Assembly: GCA_937944275.1 (NCBI GenBank)
Contig: CALDZH010000122.1
Span: 1-40,454 of the forward strand
Source: an uncultured Woeseiaceae bacterium
GTDB taxonomy: Bacteria; Pseudomonadota; Gammaproteobacteria; Steroidobacterales; Woeseiaceae
DNA: 40,454 nt
Reading direction: 5' to 3'
In this document: in pieces, positions 1 through 8,295 of the stretch
How the letters are laid out: the number at the start of each line of letters is the position of its first letter
How positions within the stretch are numbered: the first letter of the stretch is position 1
Program-made: the position numbers and the translations under genes
Notes under the pieces: model-generated
What the model was told of the DNA's origin: nothing
Databases searched by the model: none
Seen by the model: only the letters and a program-made list of their open reading frames with translations

Positions 1-1
1 T

Positions 2-700
2 CAGTCCGGATCCGAAGCCTATGCACCGATCGCGCACCCGCGCCGCGTAGGCGGGCGAGCAGGGAACCTGTCGGCTGAAAAACTGGAAGAATTGCTGGAA
101 ACAGGCGAAATTCTCTCGGAAACCGAAGACAAGGAGACGGACCGCACGCTGATAAGTGTTTCCGACGGCACGCACACGGTCTCGGCGATATTCAGCGAGC
201 GCCGCGGTCGCGGGTTCTACCCGGATGTTGCCGCCTATCGGCTTGACCGGCTGTTGAACCTGGACATGGTGCCGGTCACGGTGATCCGCAAGGTGGGGAG
301 GAACGAAGGATCTCTGCAATTCCTGCCCCAGCGAGTCAGCAATGAAGGGCAGCGCTCCGCGTCGGGTGAGGGCAGTGGTGCTACGTGCGCTTTGCCGCTC
401 CAGTGGCAAGCCATGTACGTCTTCGATATCCTGATTTACAACGAAGGCCGCACCCTCCAGCGAATGCTCTACGATCCGTCCGCCTGGAAGCTCATCCTTG
501 TCGAACACGAGCGCGCCTTCAAGAGCGCGAAGGGCCGCCCACCGCACCTGGTGTCGGCATCGATAGAGGTGAGCCCAGGATGGCGTGAGACGCTAAAGGC
601 GTTGGACGACGCGGTGCTCGCAGAAAACTTTGCGGACGTTCTCGACAGCAAACGCCTCAGGTCACTGGGTGTTCGGCGCGACCAACTGATCGCCGAGTAA
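2..700 (+). CDS. Kinase-like protein, 5'-truncated, catalytic motif degenerate
   Basis: The frame is open from the window edge (base 2), so the true start lies upstream; an internal TTG at 92 is not a convincing start. The visible protein (about 232 residues) has the layout of bacterial Fam20C/HipA-like kinase C-terminal regions: an AAYRLDRLLNLDMVP segment, a following GSLQF, a helix reading FDILIYN, and LVEHERAF near the end. In active relatives the FD-LI-N stretch continues as DR-x3-N and the later motif is I/L-D-H. Here the first reads EGRTLQR and the second VEH, so both catalytic or metal-binding Asp positions look replaced. That suggests a pseudokinase or a diverged relative. The family call is from motif resemblance only; that it is a real gene is well supported by the long open frame and coherent composition. 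It is transcribed towards the degenerate RidA region. Confidence 0.6.
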   Translation, partial: QSGSEAYAPIAHPRRVGGRAGNLSAEKLEELLETGEILSETEDKETDRTLISVSDGTHTVSAIFSERRGRGFYPDVAAYRLDRLLNLDMVPVTVIRKVGRNEGSLQFLPQRVSNEGQRSASGEGSGATCALPLQWQAMYVFDILIYNEGRTLQRMLYDPSAWKLILVEHERAFKSAKGRPPHLVSASIEVSPGWRETLKALDDAVLAENFADVLDSKRLRSLGVRRDQLIAE

Positions 701-952
701 CGTTACCACTGGACGACGGCAATACACTCGATTTCGACTCGAGCGTCGAGTGCAAGCCCGCTGGCGCCCAGTGCGCTGCGCGCGTGCGGATTCGGGAAGT
801 AGGTCTTGTAGACATCGTTCATCGCGCCCCACTTCGACATAACGGCCAGGAATACCGTGCATTAGCAGGTATTCAATATCGGGATCACGATCGATCTTCA
901 CTTCGCAGCCGAGCAGAACAAGCAGTGGGAGTAACAGGGCAATACGTTTCAT
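662..952 (-). CDS. Short putative lipoprotein ORF running out of frame over the RidA remnant
   Basis: An ATG at 952-950 opens a 96-residue frame with a textbook lipoprotein signal (MKRIALLLPLLVLLGC; LLGC lipobox, Cys at residue 16). After about 40 residues the frame enters the RidA remnant in the wrong phase and becomes Arg-rich, low-quality sequence that also overlaps the end of the upstream plus-strand gene. The likeliest reading is that only the first 40 or so codons derive from a real lipoprotein gene, joined by deletion to the RidA tail. A small intact lipoprotein of this length is possible but less likely. Confidence 0.3.
   Translation of the reverse strand: MKRIALLLPLLVLLGCEVKIDRDPDIEYLLMHGIPGRYVEVGRDERCLQDLLPESARAQRTGRQRACTRRSSRNRVYCRRPVVTLLGDQLVAPNTQ
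703..861 (-). pseudogene. RidA (YjgF/YER057c/UK114) family C-terminal remnant
   Basis: Reading the minus strand from 861 gives CTVFLAVMSKWGAMNDVY, then KTYFPNPHARSALG, and ends VEIECIAVVQW before TAA at 705-703. This is the C-terminal half of a RidA-type enamine/imine deaminase: the helix with MNDVY--YF, the P-ARS segment carrying the family's conserved active-site Arg, and the final V-IE-IAV strand. A stop codon lies directly upstream in the same frame and the N-terminal half is absent, so the gene is truncated. The only in-frame ATG (840-838) would give a 45-residue fragment. The remnant ends 3 bp past the kinase-like gene's stop. Confidence 0.7.
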
Positions 953-1008
953 CGCGGAGTCGCCAGTCTGGATTTCGTTGGTTCTGGCTGCGGCAGCTAT
1001 AGGTTCAG

Positions 1009-1029
1009 CTGCGCAGAAAGTGAGCGCAG
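1009..1029. promoter_or_regulatory. Inverted repeat, candidate operator of the purine operon
   Basis: CTGCGC (1009-1014) and GCGCAG (1024-1029) form a perfect 6-bp inverted repeat with a 9-bp spacer, overlapping the predicted -35 region of the promoter before the HIU hydrolase gene. Such placement fits a repressor site. No regulator gene is found next to the operon, so the protein that would bind is unknown. Confidence 0.35.
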
Positions 1030-1049
1030 TCGCGCCCACGGCGTATAAT
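1020..1049 (+). promoter_or_regulatory. Predicted sigma-70-type promoter of the purine operon
   Basis: A perfect TATAAT lies at 1044-1049. The hexamer 18 bp upstream (GTGAGC, 1020-1025) matches TTGACA at only three positions, suggesting activator dependence or modest basal activity. Transcription would start near 1056, leaving a leader of about 27 nt that contains an AAGGGG ribosome binding site (1072-1077) before the ATG at 1083. Confidence 0.5.
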
Positions 1050-1082
1050 CGAAGGCTGGGAATCTGCATGCAAGGGGTAAGG

Positions 1083-1430
1083 ATGGGACGACTCACAACT
1101 CATATTCTTGATACGTCACATGGCGGGCCGGCGTCGAACGTAGGTGTTCGACTGTTCTCATTGGGTGAATCGCGTGAACAGATTGCGCATGCCACGACCA
1201 ACGAGGACGGGCGCACGGCAAGTCCCTTGCTCGATGGCGGTCTGATGGTGTCAGGCACGTATGAGCTGGAGTTTGATATCGGTGATTATTTCAGGGCGCG
1301 AGGTGTTGAACTGGCGGATCCGGCGTTCCTCGACACGGTTGTCATTCGCTTCTCTGTGAATGGTGACGAGAACTATCACGTACCGCTTCTCGCATCACCG
1401 TGGTCCTATTCGACCTACCGCGGTAGCTAA
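1083..1430 (+). CDS. uraH: 5-hydroxyisourate hydrolase (transthyretin-like)
   Basis: It hydrolyses 5-hydroxyisourate, the product of urate oxidation, to OHCU. The 115-residue protein has the family hallmarks from end to end: an N-terminal TTHILDTSHG carrying the active-site His, a central Arg in the NEDGR segment, and the C-terminal signature YHVPLLASPWSYSTYRGS ending in Y-R-G-S. The frame is open further upstream (to 978), but the ATG at 1083 gives the standard family N-terminus and has AAGGGG just before it. It is first in a ten-gene purine catabolic operon, 5 bp before xdhA, and its substrate is made by PuuD and its product used by UraD later in the same operon. No signal peptide, so cytoplasmic. 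Confidence 0.93.
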   Translation: MGRLTTHILDTSHGGPASNVGVRLFSLGESREQIAHATTNEDGRTASPLLDGGLMVSGTYELEFDIGDYFRARGVELADPAFLDTVVIRFSVNGDENYHVPLLASPWSYSTYRGS

Positions 1431-1435
1431 TCCGA

Positions 1436-2884
1436 ATGTCTGCCGCGACTGTTCGTTTCATTCTCAACGGCGAGGTCGTAGAGGCCGAGGTTGTCGACCC
1501 GACACGCACGGTGCTGCAATTCTTGCGTGAAGACATGCGCATGACCGGTACGAAAGAGGGTTGCGCCGAAGGTGATTGCGGTGCGTGTACCGTTGTCGTT
1601 ATCGAGATCGATCGCAGTGGCGACGGATTAGAACTCAAGACAGTCAATTCCTGCATACAGTTTCTGCCAACCATTGACGGGAAAGAGCTGATTACCGTTG
1701 AAGGGCTACGCGGAAGTGAAGGTGAGCTGCATCCCGTGCAACAGGCACTGGTTGAGCATCATGCTTCGCAATGCGGTTTTTGTACGCCCGGTTTCGTGAT
1801 GTCACTTTATGCGCTGTACCGTACAAACGATGACCCGTCGCGGCAGGAGATCGATGATGCGCTGGCAGGTAATCTATGCCGCTGTACCGGTTACCGGCCG
1901 ATTATTGCTGCCGCACAGTCAATGTATGAGCAGAGCGACGACTGGGATGCGAAGGATCATGAAGTACAGTTGCGTGCGATCGGACGTGACGATTCACTGG
2001 AGATCAACCACGACGGCCGTCGTTTCTTCGCGCCGCGTGACATTTCGATGCTGGCGGAACTTTACGAGTGTCGTCCACATGCCACGATGCTCGCCGGCGG
2101 CACCGACGTCGGCTTGTGGGTCACGAAACAGCATCGTGAGCTGAATACGATCATCTACACGGGCCGTGTGCGCGAACTGCTTGAGCAGCGTGTCTCCGGG
2201 ACACACCTGGAAATAGGCGGTGCGGTGAGCCTCGCGGACGCCATTCCTCTCATTATCGAACACTATCCCGGCTTGACGGAGATGTTTCGCCGATTCGCAT
2301 CGCCACCTATTCGGAACGCCGGTACACTCGGTGGAAATATCGCAAACGGTTCGCCCATCGGCGACTCGATGCCTGCATTGATGGTGCTGGGTGCCTCGCT
2401 CGTTCTGCGCAAAGGCGTTGATCAGCGCGAACTGGCTCTTGATGAATTCTATCGTTCTTACCAGGTTAACGAACTTCAACCTGGTGAGTTTGTTGCGGCT
2501 ATTCGGATCCCTTTGCCGGACGATGGCGTGATTGCCAGCAGCCAGAAATGGTCGAAGCGATTCGACCAGGATATCTCGGCCGTATGTACTGCCTACCGGC
2601 TGCAGCTCGATGGCGACACGGTAACTGACTTCCGCATGGCCTGCGGTGGTCTCGCCGAAATAGTCAAACGCGCACCTGCCTGCGAGGCGGCGGTAAATGG
2701 TGCGGCCTGGAATGCCGACACGATCGATAGCGCCTGCGACGCGCTGGCCAGCGACTTCAGCCCGATCACGGACATGCGCGCGTCGGCGGACATGCGTCTT
2801 GTGGCGGTTCAAAATCTGCTGCGCCGCTTTTGGCTGGAAACAAGCGGCGAGGCACCGCAAACGGTGTACACATATGGGCGCTAA
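1436..2884 (+). CDS. xdhA: Xanthine dehydrogenase small subunit (2Fe-2S/FAD)
   Basis: This is the electron-transfer subunit of xanthine dehydrogenase, which oxidises hypoxanthine and xanthine to urate and passes electrons through two [2Fe-2S] clusters to FAD and NAD+. The 482-residue protein has a plant-ferredoxin-type domain (cluster Cys 43, 48, 51, 73), a second cluster domain (QCGFCTPG and NLCRCTG; Cys 113, 116, 148, 150), then an FAD domain from about residue 195 with LAGGTDVGLWV (219-229) and NAGTLGGNIANGSP (294-307). The size matches two-subunit bacterial XDHs. The ATG lies 6 bp after the HIU hydrolase stop without a clear Shine-Dalgarno, so translation may be coupled. The 3' end overlaps xdhB by 11 bp. 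Confidence 0.95.
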   Translation: MSAATVRFILNGEVVEAEVVDPTRTVLQFLREDMRMTGTKEGCAEGDCGACTVVVIEIDRSGDGLELKTVNSCIQFLPTIDGKELITVEGLRGSEGELHPVQQALVEHHASQCGFCTPGFVMSLYALYRTNDDPSRQEIDDALAGNLCRCTGYRPIIAAAQSMYEQSDDWDAKDHEVQLRAIGRDDSLEINHDGRRFFAPRDISMLAELYECRPHATMLAGGTDVGLWVTKQHRELNTIIYTGRVRELLEQRVSGTHLEIGGAVSLADAIPLIIEHYPGLTEMFRRFASPPIRNAGTLGGNIANGSPIGDSMPALMVLGASLVLRKGVDQRELALDEFYRSYQVNELQPGEFVAAIRIPLPDDGVIASSQKWSKRFDQDISAVCTAYRLQLDGDTVTDFRMACGGLAEIVKRAPACEAAVNGAAWNADTIDSACDALASDFSPITDMRASADMRLVAVQNLLRRFWLETSGEAPQTVYTYGR

Positions 2885-5162
2885 GACGGTCGGCAAAGCG
2901 CTGCCGCATGACAGCGCGCACCTGCATGTTGCGGGCACGGCGGGCTACACTGATGATCTGCCCGAACCTCGCGACCTCTTGCACCTTGCTGTCGGCATGA
3001 GCGAGAAACCCCATGCGCGCGTCCGCGACATCGACCTTGCCGCCGTCCGTGCAGCACCCGGCGTCGTCAATACGATGGTGGCAAGTGATATCCCGGGCGA
3101 GAACAACTACGGTTCCATCGTCAAGGACGATCCGTTGCTGGCGGACGGGCTCGTCCAGTATGTCGGGCAGCCGGTCTTTGTTGTTGCAGCGACGACCGTT
3201 GATGCCGCTCGCAAAGCGGCGCGTAAGGCGAACATCGACTATGACGAGCTGGAAGCGATTCTTGACCCGTCGACCGCTGTTGAAAAAGAGTCTTTCGTCC
3301 TGCCAAGCGAAACGCTGGTTCGGGGCGAACCTGAGGCCGCACTGAGCAAGGCGCCACATCGAATGCAGCGGCGCGTATCGCTTGGCGGACAGGACCAGTT
3401 CTACCTGGAAAGTCACATCGCAATGGCCCTGCCACAGGAAGATGGTGGGATGCTCGTCTACAGCTCGACCCAGCATCCTGACGAGGTGCAACGCATCATT
3501 GCGCATGCGACGCGAAGAGACTCAAAGGATATCACCGTGATTTGTCGGCGGATGGGCGGCGCATTTGGCGGCAAGGAGAGCCAGGCTGCGTTGATCGGTT
3601 GCATTGCGGCACTCGCTACCGACAAAACCGGCCGGCCGTGCAAACTGCGTCTCGATCGTGACGATGACATGATCATGACCGGTAAGCGGCATGATTTCGT
3701 CATCGACTACGATGTCGGCTTCGACGATGCGGGAAGGATTCTCGGCATTGACTTTGAGTTTGCATCACGCTGCGGAATGTCGGCCGATCTCTCCGGTCCG
3801 GTGAACGATCGTGCGATGTTCCACTGCGACAATGCATACTTTCTCGAGAACGTGCGCGTCGTATCGCACCGCTGCAAAACCAATACCGTATCGAGTACGG
3901 CGTTTCGTGGTTTTGGCGGCCCGCAGGGCATGTTTGCGATCGAGTACGTCATCGACGATATTGCGCGCACGCTGGGGAAAGATCCTCTCGACGTCCGGCG
4001 CATCAACTTCTATGGCAAGGAAGACCGCAACGTCACGCATTACCAGCAAGTCGTCGAGGACAACATCATCGACGACCTGTTTGATCAGCTCCTGGCAAGC
4101 AGTGAGTACGAGAATCGTCGCGAGGATATTCGTCGATACAACGAGGCCAGCCGGATTCTGCGGCGAGGCATCGCAATCACGCCGGTGAAATTCGGGATCT
4201 CGTTTACGTCGACGTTGCTAAACCAGGCTGGGGCGCTCGTGCACATATACCGTGACGGCACGGTGCAACTTAACCATGGCGGCACTGAAATGGGCCAGGG
4301 CCTCTACATCAAGGTTGCGCAGGTTGTTGCCGATGAGCTGGGTATCGGCGTTGATCAGATCCGTATAACGCCAGCGGATACGAGCAAGGTGCCGAACGCC
4401 AGTGCGACAGCCGCATCCAGCGGCGCGGACATGAACGGCAAAGCCGCGCAGAAAGCAGCCGCGAAGATTCTCAAGCGCCTGATCGTATTTGGGGCAGGGC
4501 ATTTCGGCGTGTCAGAGGCACAGATCGAATTTCGCGATAACCGGGTCTGTGTCGGCGACCGCGACTTCGGTTTTGCGGAGTTCGTGCAGCTTGCCTGGGC
4601 GAATCGCATATCCCTGTCGGCAACCGGTTATTACCGAACACCGAAGATCAATTATGACCGCGCCTCATTCAGTGGCAGACCGTTCTACTACTACGCCTAC
4701 GGTGCGGCGGTTACCGAGGTGGTCGTCGACACGCTCACCGGCGAGAACAGGGTCCTGCGTACCGATATCCTGCACGACTGTGGGGATTCGCTGAACCCTG
4801 CAATCGATCTCGGCCAGGTTGAAGGTGGTTACGTGCAGGGTGCCGGCTGGCTGACGACCGAAGAGCTGTCCTGGAACGAAAAAGGGGAACTTCAGACGCA
4901 CGCCCCGTCGACCTACAAGATCCCGACCTGCTCGGATCTCGCGCCGGACTTCAGGGTCGAACTCGTGCAGAACCTGGCCAATCGCGAGAAGACAATTTAC
5001 CGCTCGAAAGCTGTTGGCGAGCCTCCGCTAATGCTGGGCATTTCGGTGTTCCATGCGATTCGTGACGCGCTCGCGGACGGCGATATGCCGATGCCGGATT
5101 TGCGGGCACCGGCAACGCCTGAGGCGATTCTGTCGGCGCTGCGAGGTGCCGAGGGTGAATGA
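2874..5162 (+). CDS. xdhB: Xanthine dehydrogenase large subunit (molybdopterin)
   Basis: This catalytic subunit (762 residues) binds the molybdenum cofactor and hydroxylates the purine. Visible motifs are QDQFYLE (173-179), GGAFGGKE (228-235), TAFRGFGGPQG (342-352) and the near-C-terminal GEPPL with the catalytic base Glu at about 716. Glu235 (GGKE) and Arg345 (AFRGFGG) correspond to the two purine-positioning residues of Rhodobacter capsulatus XDH (E232, R310), which supports xanthine/hypoxanthine rather than aldehyde specificity. The frame is open from 2697, but only the ATG at 2874 yields the expected N-terminus; it overlaps the xdhA stop. Its 3' end overlaps xdhC by 8 bp. Confidence 0.95.
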   Translation: MGAKTVGKALPHDSAHLHVAGTAGYTDDLPEPRDLLHLAVGMSEKPHARVRDIDLAAVRAAPGVVNTMVASDIPGENNYGSIVKDDPLLADGLVQYVGQPVFVVAATTVDAARKAARKANIDYDELEAILDPSTAVEKESFVLPSETLVRGEPEAALSKAPHRMQRRVSLGGQDQFYLESHIAMALPQEDGGMLVYSSTQHPDEVQRIIAHATRRDSKDITVICRRMGGAFGGKESQAALIGCIAALATDKTGRPCKLRLDRDDDMIMTGKRHDFVIDYDVGFDDAGRILGIDFEFASRCGMSADLSGPVNDRAMFHCDNAYFLENVRVVSHRCKTNTVSSTAFRGFGGPQGMFAIEYVIDDIARTLGKDPLDVRRINFYGKEDRNVTHYQQVVEDNIIDDLFDQLLASSEYENRREDIRRYNEASRILRRGIAITPVKFGISFTSTLLNQAGALVHIYRDGTVQLNHGGTEMGQGLYIKVAQVVADELGIGVDQIRITPADTSKVPNASATAASSGADMNGKAAQKAAAKILKRLIVFGAGHFGVSEAQIEFRDNRVCVGDRDFGFAEFVQLAWANRISLSATGYYRTPKINYDRASFSGRPFYYYAYGAAVTEVVVDTLTGENRVLRTDILHDCGDSLNPAIDLGQVEGGYVQGAGWLTTEELSWNEKGELQTHAPSTYKIPTCSDLAPDFRVELVQNLANREKTIYRSKAVGEPPLMLGISVFHAIRDALADGDMPMPDLRAPATPEAILSALRGAEGE

Positions 5163-6201
5163 GTGGATCGACGAACTGAATGACCTGATGGCGGCGGGTG
5201 AGCCAGCCGTTCTTGTTACGGTGGCGGGCATTCGCGGTTCGGCGCCGCGCGAGATCGGAGCCAAGATGATCGTCACGGCGACGGAGACGATCGGCACGAT
5301 CGGTGGCGGGCAGCTCGAGTACCAGAGTACGCGCGTAGCTGTGGGCATGCTTGAAGACGAACAACTGGCGTTGCGCAGTTTCCCGCTCGGTGCATCCATG
5401 GGGCAGTGTTGCGGCGGTGTTGTCGAGATACTGTTTGAGCCGTTCGCAGGTGGGATACCCGCCTGGCTCAGAGATCTTCGAGCGCTGCACGGGCAGAGAG
5501 AACCGGCTGTCGTCGTGACGCGCATATCGCGCTCGGCGCCGAGCAAGTTCGTAGCGACGGCGGACCAGGTGTTCGGTATCGAAGAACAGGATGCGGACTC
5601 CACCATGGTTGCCTCAGCTCGTTCAATTCTCGCTGGCAGGCCGGAGGCTCAGCGCAAGGTACAGGAGTTTTACGAGCCCGTGGTGGTTCCGGACCTGAAT
5701 ATAGCCGTGTTTGGCGCCGGGCACGTTGGCTCGTCCGTGGTGGCCGCATTGTCGGGACTGGACTGCAATATCCGCTGGATCGACAACCGCCGTAATTTTT
5801 TTCGCAACGTGCCAGGCAACGTGCGAGCGATCGAGGCGGACGAGCCGGCTCTTGAAGTTGCTGCGATGCCGCCCGACAGTTACTACCTGGTCATGACCCA
5901 CAGCCATGCGCTCGATTTCGAAATTTGCGATCGAATACTGCGGCGCGGGGATGCGAAATACTGCGGCCTGATCGGCTCACTGCCCAAGCGTCGCCGGTTT
6001 GAGAAACGCTACCGTCAGCAAGGCATGCCACAAGCGACTATCGATTCGCTTGTGTGTCCTATCGGTGTCGATGGCATCAGCGGCAAAAAGCCGGCCGAGA
6101 TTGCGGTTGCGGCTGCCGCCGAGATACTGAAGACAAGGGAGCGCGCGGCAGATTCGGCCGCTGCAGAGTATCCTGACAACGTTCATCCCATAGGCCGCTA
6201 G
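5155..6201 (+). CDS. xdhC: Xanthine dehydrogenase maturation factor XdhC
   Basis: XdhC binds molybdenum cofactor and promotes its sulfuration before insertion into XdhB. The 348-residue protein has the XdhC N-terminal domain (GSAPREIGAKM at 28-38, GTIGGGQLE at 47-55, the family GQCCGG with Cys85-Cys86) and a C-terminal Rossmann domain (VFGAGHVGSS at 185-194) ending in the GLIGS--KR-RF segment typical of the family. The GTG at 5155 is chosen because it overlaps the xdhB stop, has GAGGTG upstream, and gives the usual N-terminus; codons further upstream are antisense-quality sequence. Cytoplasmic chaperone; position directly after xdhAB agrees. Confidence 0.92.
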   Translation: MNEWIDELNDLMAAGEPAVLVTVAGIRGSAPREIGAKMIVTATETIGTIGGGQLEYQSTRVAVGMLEDEQLALRSFPLGASMGQCCGGVVEILFEPFAGGIPAWLRDLRALHGQREPAVVVTRISRSAPSKFVATADQVFGIEEQDADSTMVASARSILAGRPEAQRKVQEFYEPVVVPDLNIAVFGAGHVGSSVVAALSGLDCNIRWIDNRRNFFRNVPGNVRAIEADEPALEVAAMPPDSYYLVMTHSHALDFEICDRILRRGDAKYCGLIGSLPKRRRFEKRYRQQGMPQATIDSLVCPIGVDGISGKKPAEIAVAAAAEILKTRERAADSAAAEYPDNVHPIGR

Positions 6202-6202
6202 C

Positions 6203-7393
6203 ATGGAAGCCTACATTATCGACTGGCTTAATCTTCTTGTGCGATGGTTGCATGTCATCGCCGGTGTCGCATGGATTGGCGCGTCATTCTATTTCGTCTG
6301 GCTGGATAATCATCTCGTAGCGCCAAAGGACCCGGCGGACGATGACAAAGGCGTGGGCGGCGAGGTCTGGTCCGTGCACGGTGGCGGTTTTTACCATGCG
6401 CAGAAGTACAAGGTTGCGCCACAACAGCTGCCCGATCACCTGCATTGGTTCAAATGGGAGGCGTATACGACCTGGCTGTCCGGAATTTTCCTGACAGCCC
6501 TGGTGTACTGGTATGGCGCCGAGGTCTACCTGATCGACCGGTCGGTTGCAGAGCTGTCTGTCCCGGCGGCTGTTGGCATTGCGGTTTTGTTCATTGTCGG
6601 TGGTTGGCTCGTCTATGACCTGTTATGCAAGTCACCGCTGGCGCGGGACGAACGTGCATTCGCGGCGGTCCTGCTACTCCTGAGCAGCGCGCTCGCCTGG
6701 GGGCTTTGCGAGTTGTTCAGTGGCCGGGGCGCGTACATTCATTTTGGCGCCGTGCTCGGCACCATCATGGTAGCCAACGTTTTCTTCGTGATCATCCCGG
6801 GGCAGAAAAAAATGGTCGCTGCAGCGGAACGGGGCGACGTGCCCGATCCCGCTCCGGGTATCCAGGCCAAGCAGCGCAGCGTGCATAACACGTATTTTAC
6901 GCTGCCGGTGCTGTTTGTCATGACCAGCAACCACTTCGCGATGGCTTATGGTCATGCTTACAACTGGCTTATCCTGATCGGCGTTTCGCTGGCGGGCGCG
7001 TTGATTCGTGTTTACTTCGTAAATCTGCACAAAGGCAGCGCATCGGCGTGGCCAATCGGGGTGGCGGCCTTCATTCTTTCTGCAATTGCATTTGCCATTG
7101 CGCCACAGCCGAAGGAACCCAGCGATACTGGCGCGTCGTTCGACCAGGTACGCAACATCATCGACGCACGCTGTACGAGCTGTCATTCGTCTACGCCGAC
7201 TCATCCCGCGTTCCCGGTGGCGCCGCTCGGCATCATGTTCGACAATGACACGCAGATCGTTACTGATGCGGATCGAATCTACCAGCAGACGGTCGCGACG
7301 CGAGTCATGCCTATCGGCAATCTCACGGCTATGACTGACGAGGAGCGGCAGGTTATCGACGCGTGGTACCAGGGGTTGAAAAAAACGAGATGA
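6203..7393 (+). CDS. puuD: Membrane-bound urate oxidase PuuD with C-terminal cytochrome c domain
   Basis: PuuD converts urate to 5-hydroxyisourate in the inner membrane and delivers electrons to the respiratory chain instead of making hydrogen peroxide. The 396-residue protein starts with membrane helices containing WLHVIAGVAWIGASFYF, has several further hydrophobic helices up to about residue 300, and ends in a short cytochrome c domain with the haem motif CTSCH (324-328) and a likely axial Met in RVMPIGN (Met369). This two-part design is diagnostic of PuuD and differs from soluble uricase and flavin-type HpxO. The ATG is 2 bp after the xdhC stop; the stop overlaps the puuE start (ATGA). Confidence 0.93.
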   Translation: MEAYIIDWLNLLVRWLHVIAGVAWIGASFYFVWLDNHLVAPKDPADDDKGVGGEVWSVHGGGFYHAQKYKVAPQQLPDHLHWFKWEAYTTWLSGIFLTALVYWYGAEVYLIDRSVAELSVPAAVGIAVLFIVGGWLVYDLLCKSPLARDERAFAAVLLLLSSALAWGLCELFSGRGAYIHFGAVLGTIMVANVFFVIIPGQKKMVAAAERGDVPDPAPGIQAKQRSVHNTYFTLPVLFVMTSNHFAMAYGHAYNWLILIGVSLAGALIRVYFVNLHKGSASAWPIGVAAFILSAIAFAIAPQPKEPSDTGASFDQVRNIIDARCTSCHSSTPTHPAFPVAPLGIMFDNDTQIVTDADRIYQQTVATRVMPIGNLTAMTDEERQVIDAWYQGLKKTR

Positions 7394-8295
7394 CAGACTA
7401 TCCCAGGAATATGCGTGGCTACGGACCGAGCGTACCTGCGGCGAACTGGCCTGACGGGGCGCGCACGGCCGTGCAGTTTGTCATCAACTTCGAGGAAGGC
7501 GGGGAGAATTGCGTGTTGCACGGCGACACCGCCTCCGAGTCTTTCCTGTCCGAAATTGTCGGCGCGCAGCCGATCGAAGGCCAGCGCCACATGAACATGG
7601 AGTCGATTTACGAATACGGCTCGCGTGCCGGTTTCTGGCGATTACATCGCATGTTCACGGAACGCGACATTCCGGTCACGGTATTTGCCGTGGGAATGGC
7701 GCTCGAGCGCAACCCACAAGCGGTTGTCGCTATGCAGAATTCAGGCTGGGAGATAGCGAGCCACGGTTATCGTTGGATTGACTTCCAGGACGTAGACGAA
7801 GCCACTGAACGCGCTCACCTGAAGAAGGCGATAGAGGTTCACGAACGCGTAACCGGGGAGCGCCCGGCGGGCTGGTACCTGGGCCGTTGCAGCCCAAACA
7901 CCCACAGACTGGCGGCCGAGGAGGGCGGCTTCGTATATAACGCCGACACATACGCGGACGACTTGCCATACTGGGACTATTCGTATGGCGAGCCCCAACT
8001 CATGGTGCCGTACACATTGGATGCCAACGACATGCGTTTCGCGACCGCCCAGGGGTTCAATTCGGGCAAGCAGTTCTACAACTACCTCAAAGATTCGTTC
8101 AAGGTGTTGCATGCAGAGGGTGGGCGCATGATGTCGATCGGCCTGCACTGCCGCCTGGCCGGACGTCCTGGCCGCGCCGCAGCCGTTGCGAAGTTTCTCG
8201 ACTATGTTGCGAAACACGATGACGCCTGGGTGGCAACGCGCCTCGATATCGCAACGCATTGGCGGGAACATCATCCGGCCGAAGGAAACGACTAG
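7390..8295 (+). CDS. puuE: Allantoinase, PuuE (polysaccharide-deacetylase-fold) type
   Basis: It opens the allantoin ring to allantoate. The 301-residue protein belongs to the NodB/polysaccharide deacetylase fold, unlike amidohydrolase-type AllB. The N-terminus is rich in family-conserved residues (RGYGPSVPAANWPDGAR, FVINFEEGGEN) and EIASHGYRW (121-129) carries the core His. Length matches PuuE of Pseudomonas. The start at 7390 overlaps the puuD stop by 4 bp; an earlier start at 7363 would add nine residues out of character. It is followed by uraD, whose product allantoin is its substrate. Confidence 0.93.
   Translation: MTDYPRNMRGYGPSVPAANWPDGARTAVQFVINFEEGGENCVLHGDTASESFLSEIVGAQPIEGQRHMNMESIYEYGSRAGFWRLHRMFTERDIPVTVFAVGMALERNPQAVVAMQNSGWEIASHGYRWIDFQDVDEATERAHLKKAIEVHERVTGERPAGWYLGRCSPNTHRLAAEEGGFVYNADTYADDLPYWDYSYGEPQLMVPYTLDANDMRFATAQGFNSGKQFYNYLKDSFKVLHAEGGRMMSIGLHCRLAGRPGRAAAVAKFLDYVAKHDDAWVATRLDIATHWREHHPAEGND

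Noticed and set aside
1994-2938. Long minus-strand open frame (314 codons) opposite xdhA
   Set aside because: It is antisense to a well-conserved gene, has no recognisable motif and its residue pattern follows the codons of xdhA.
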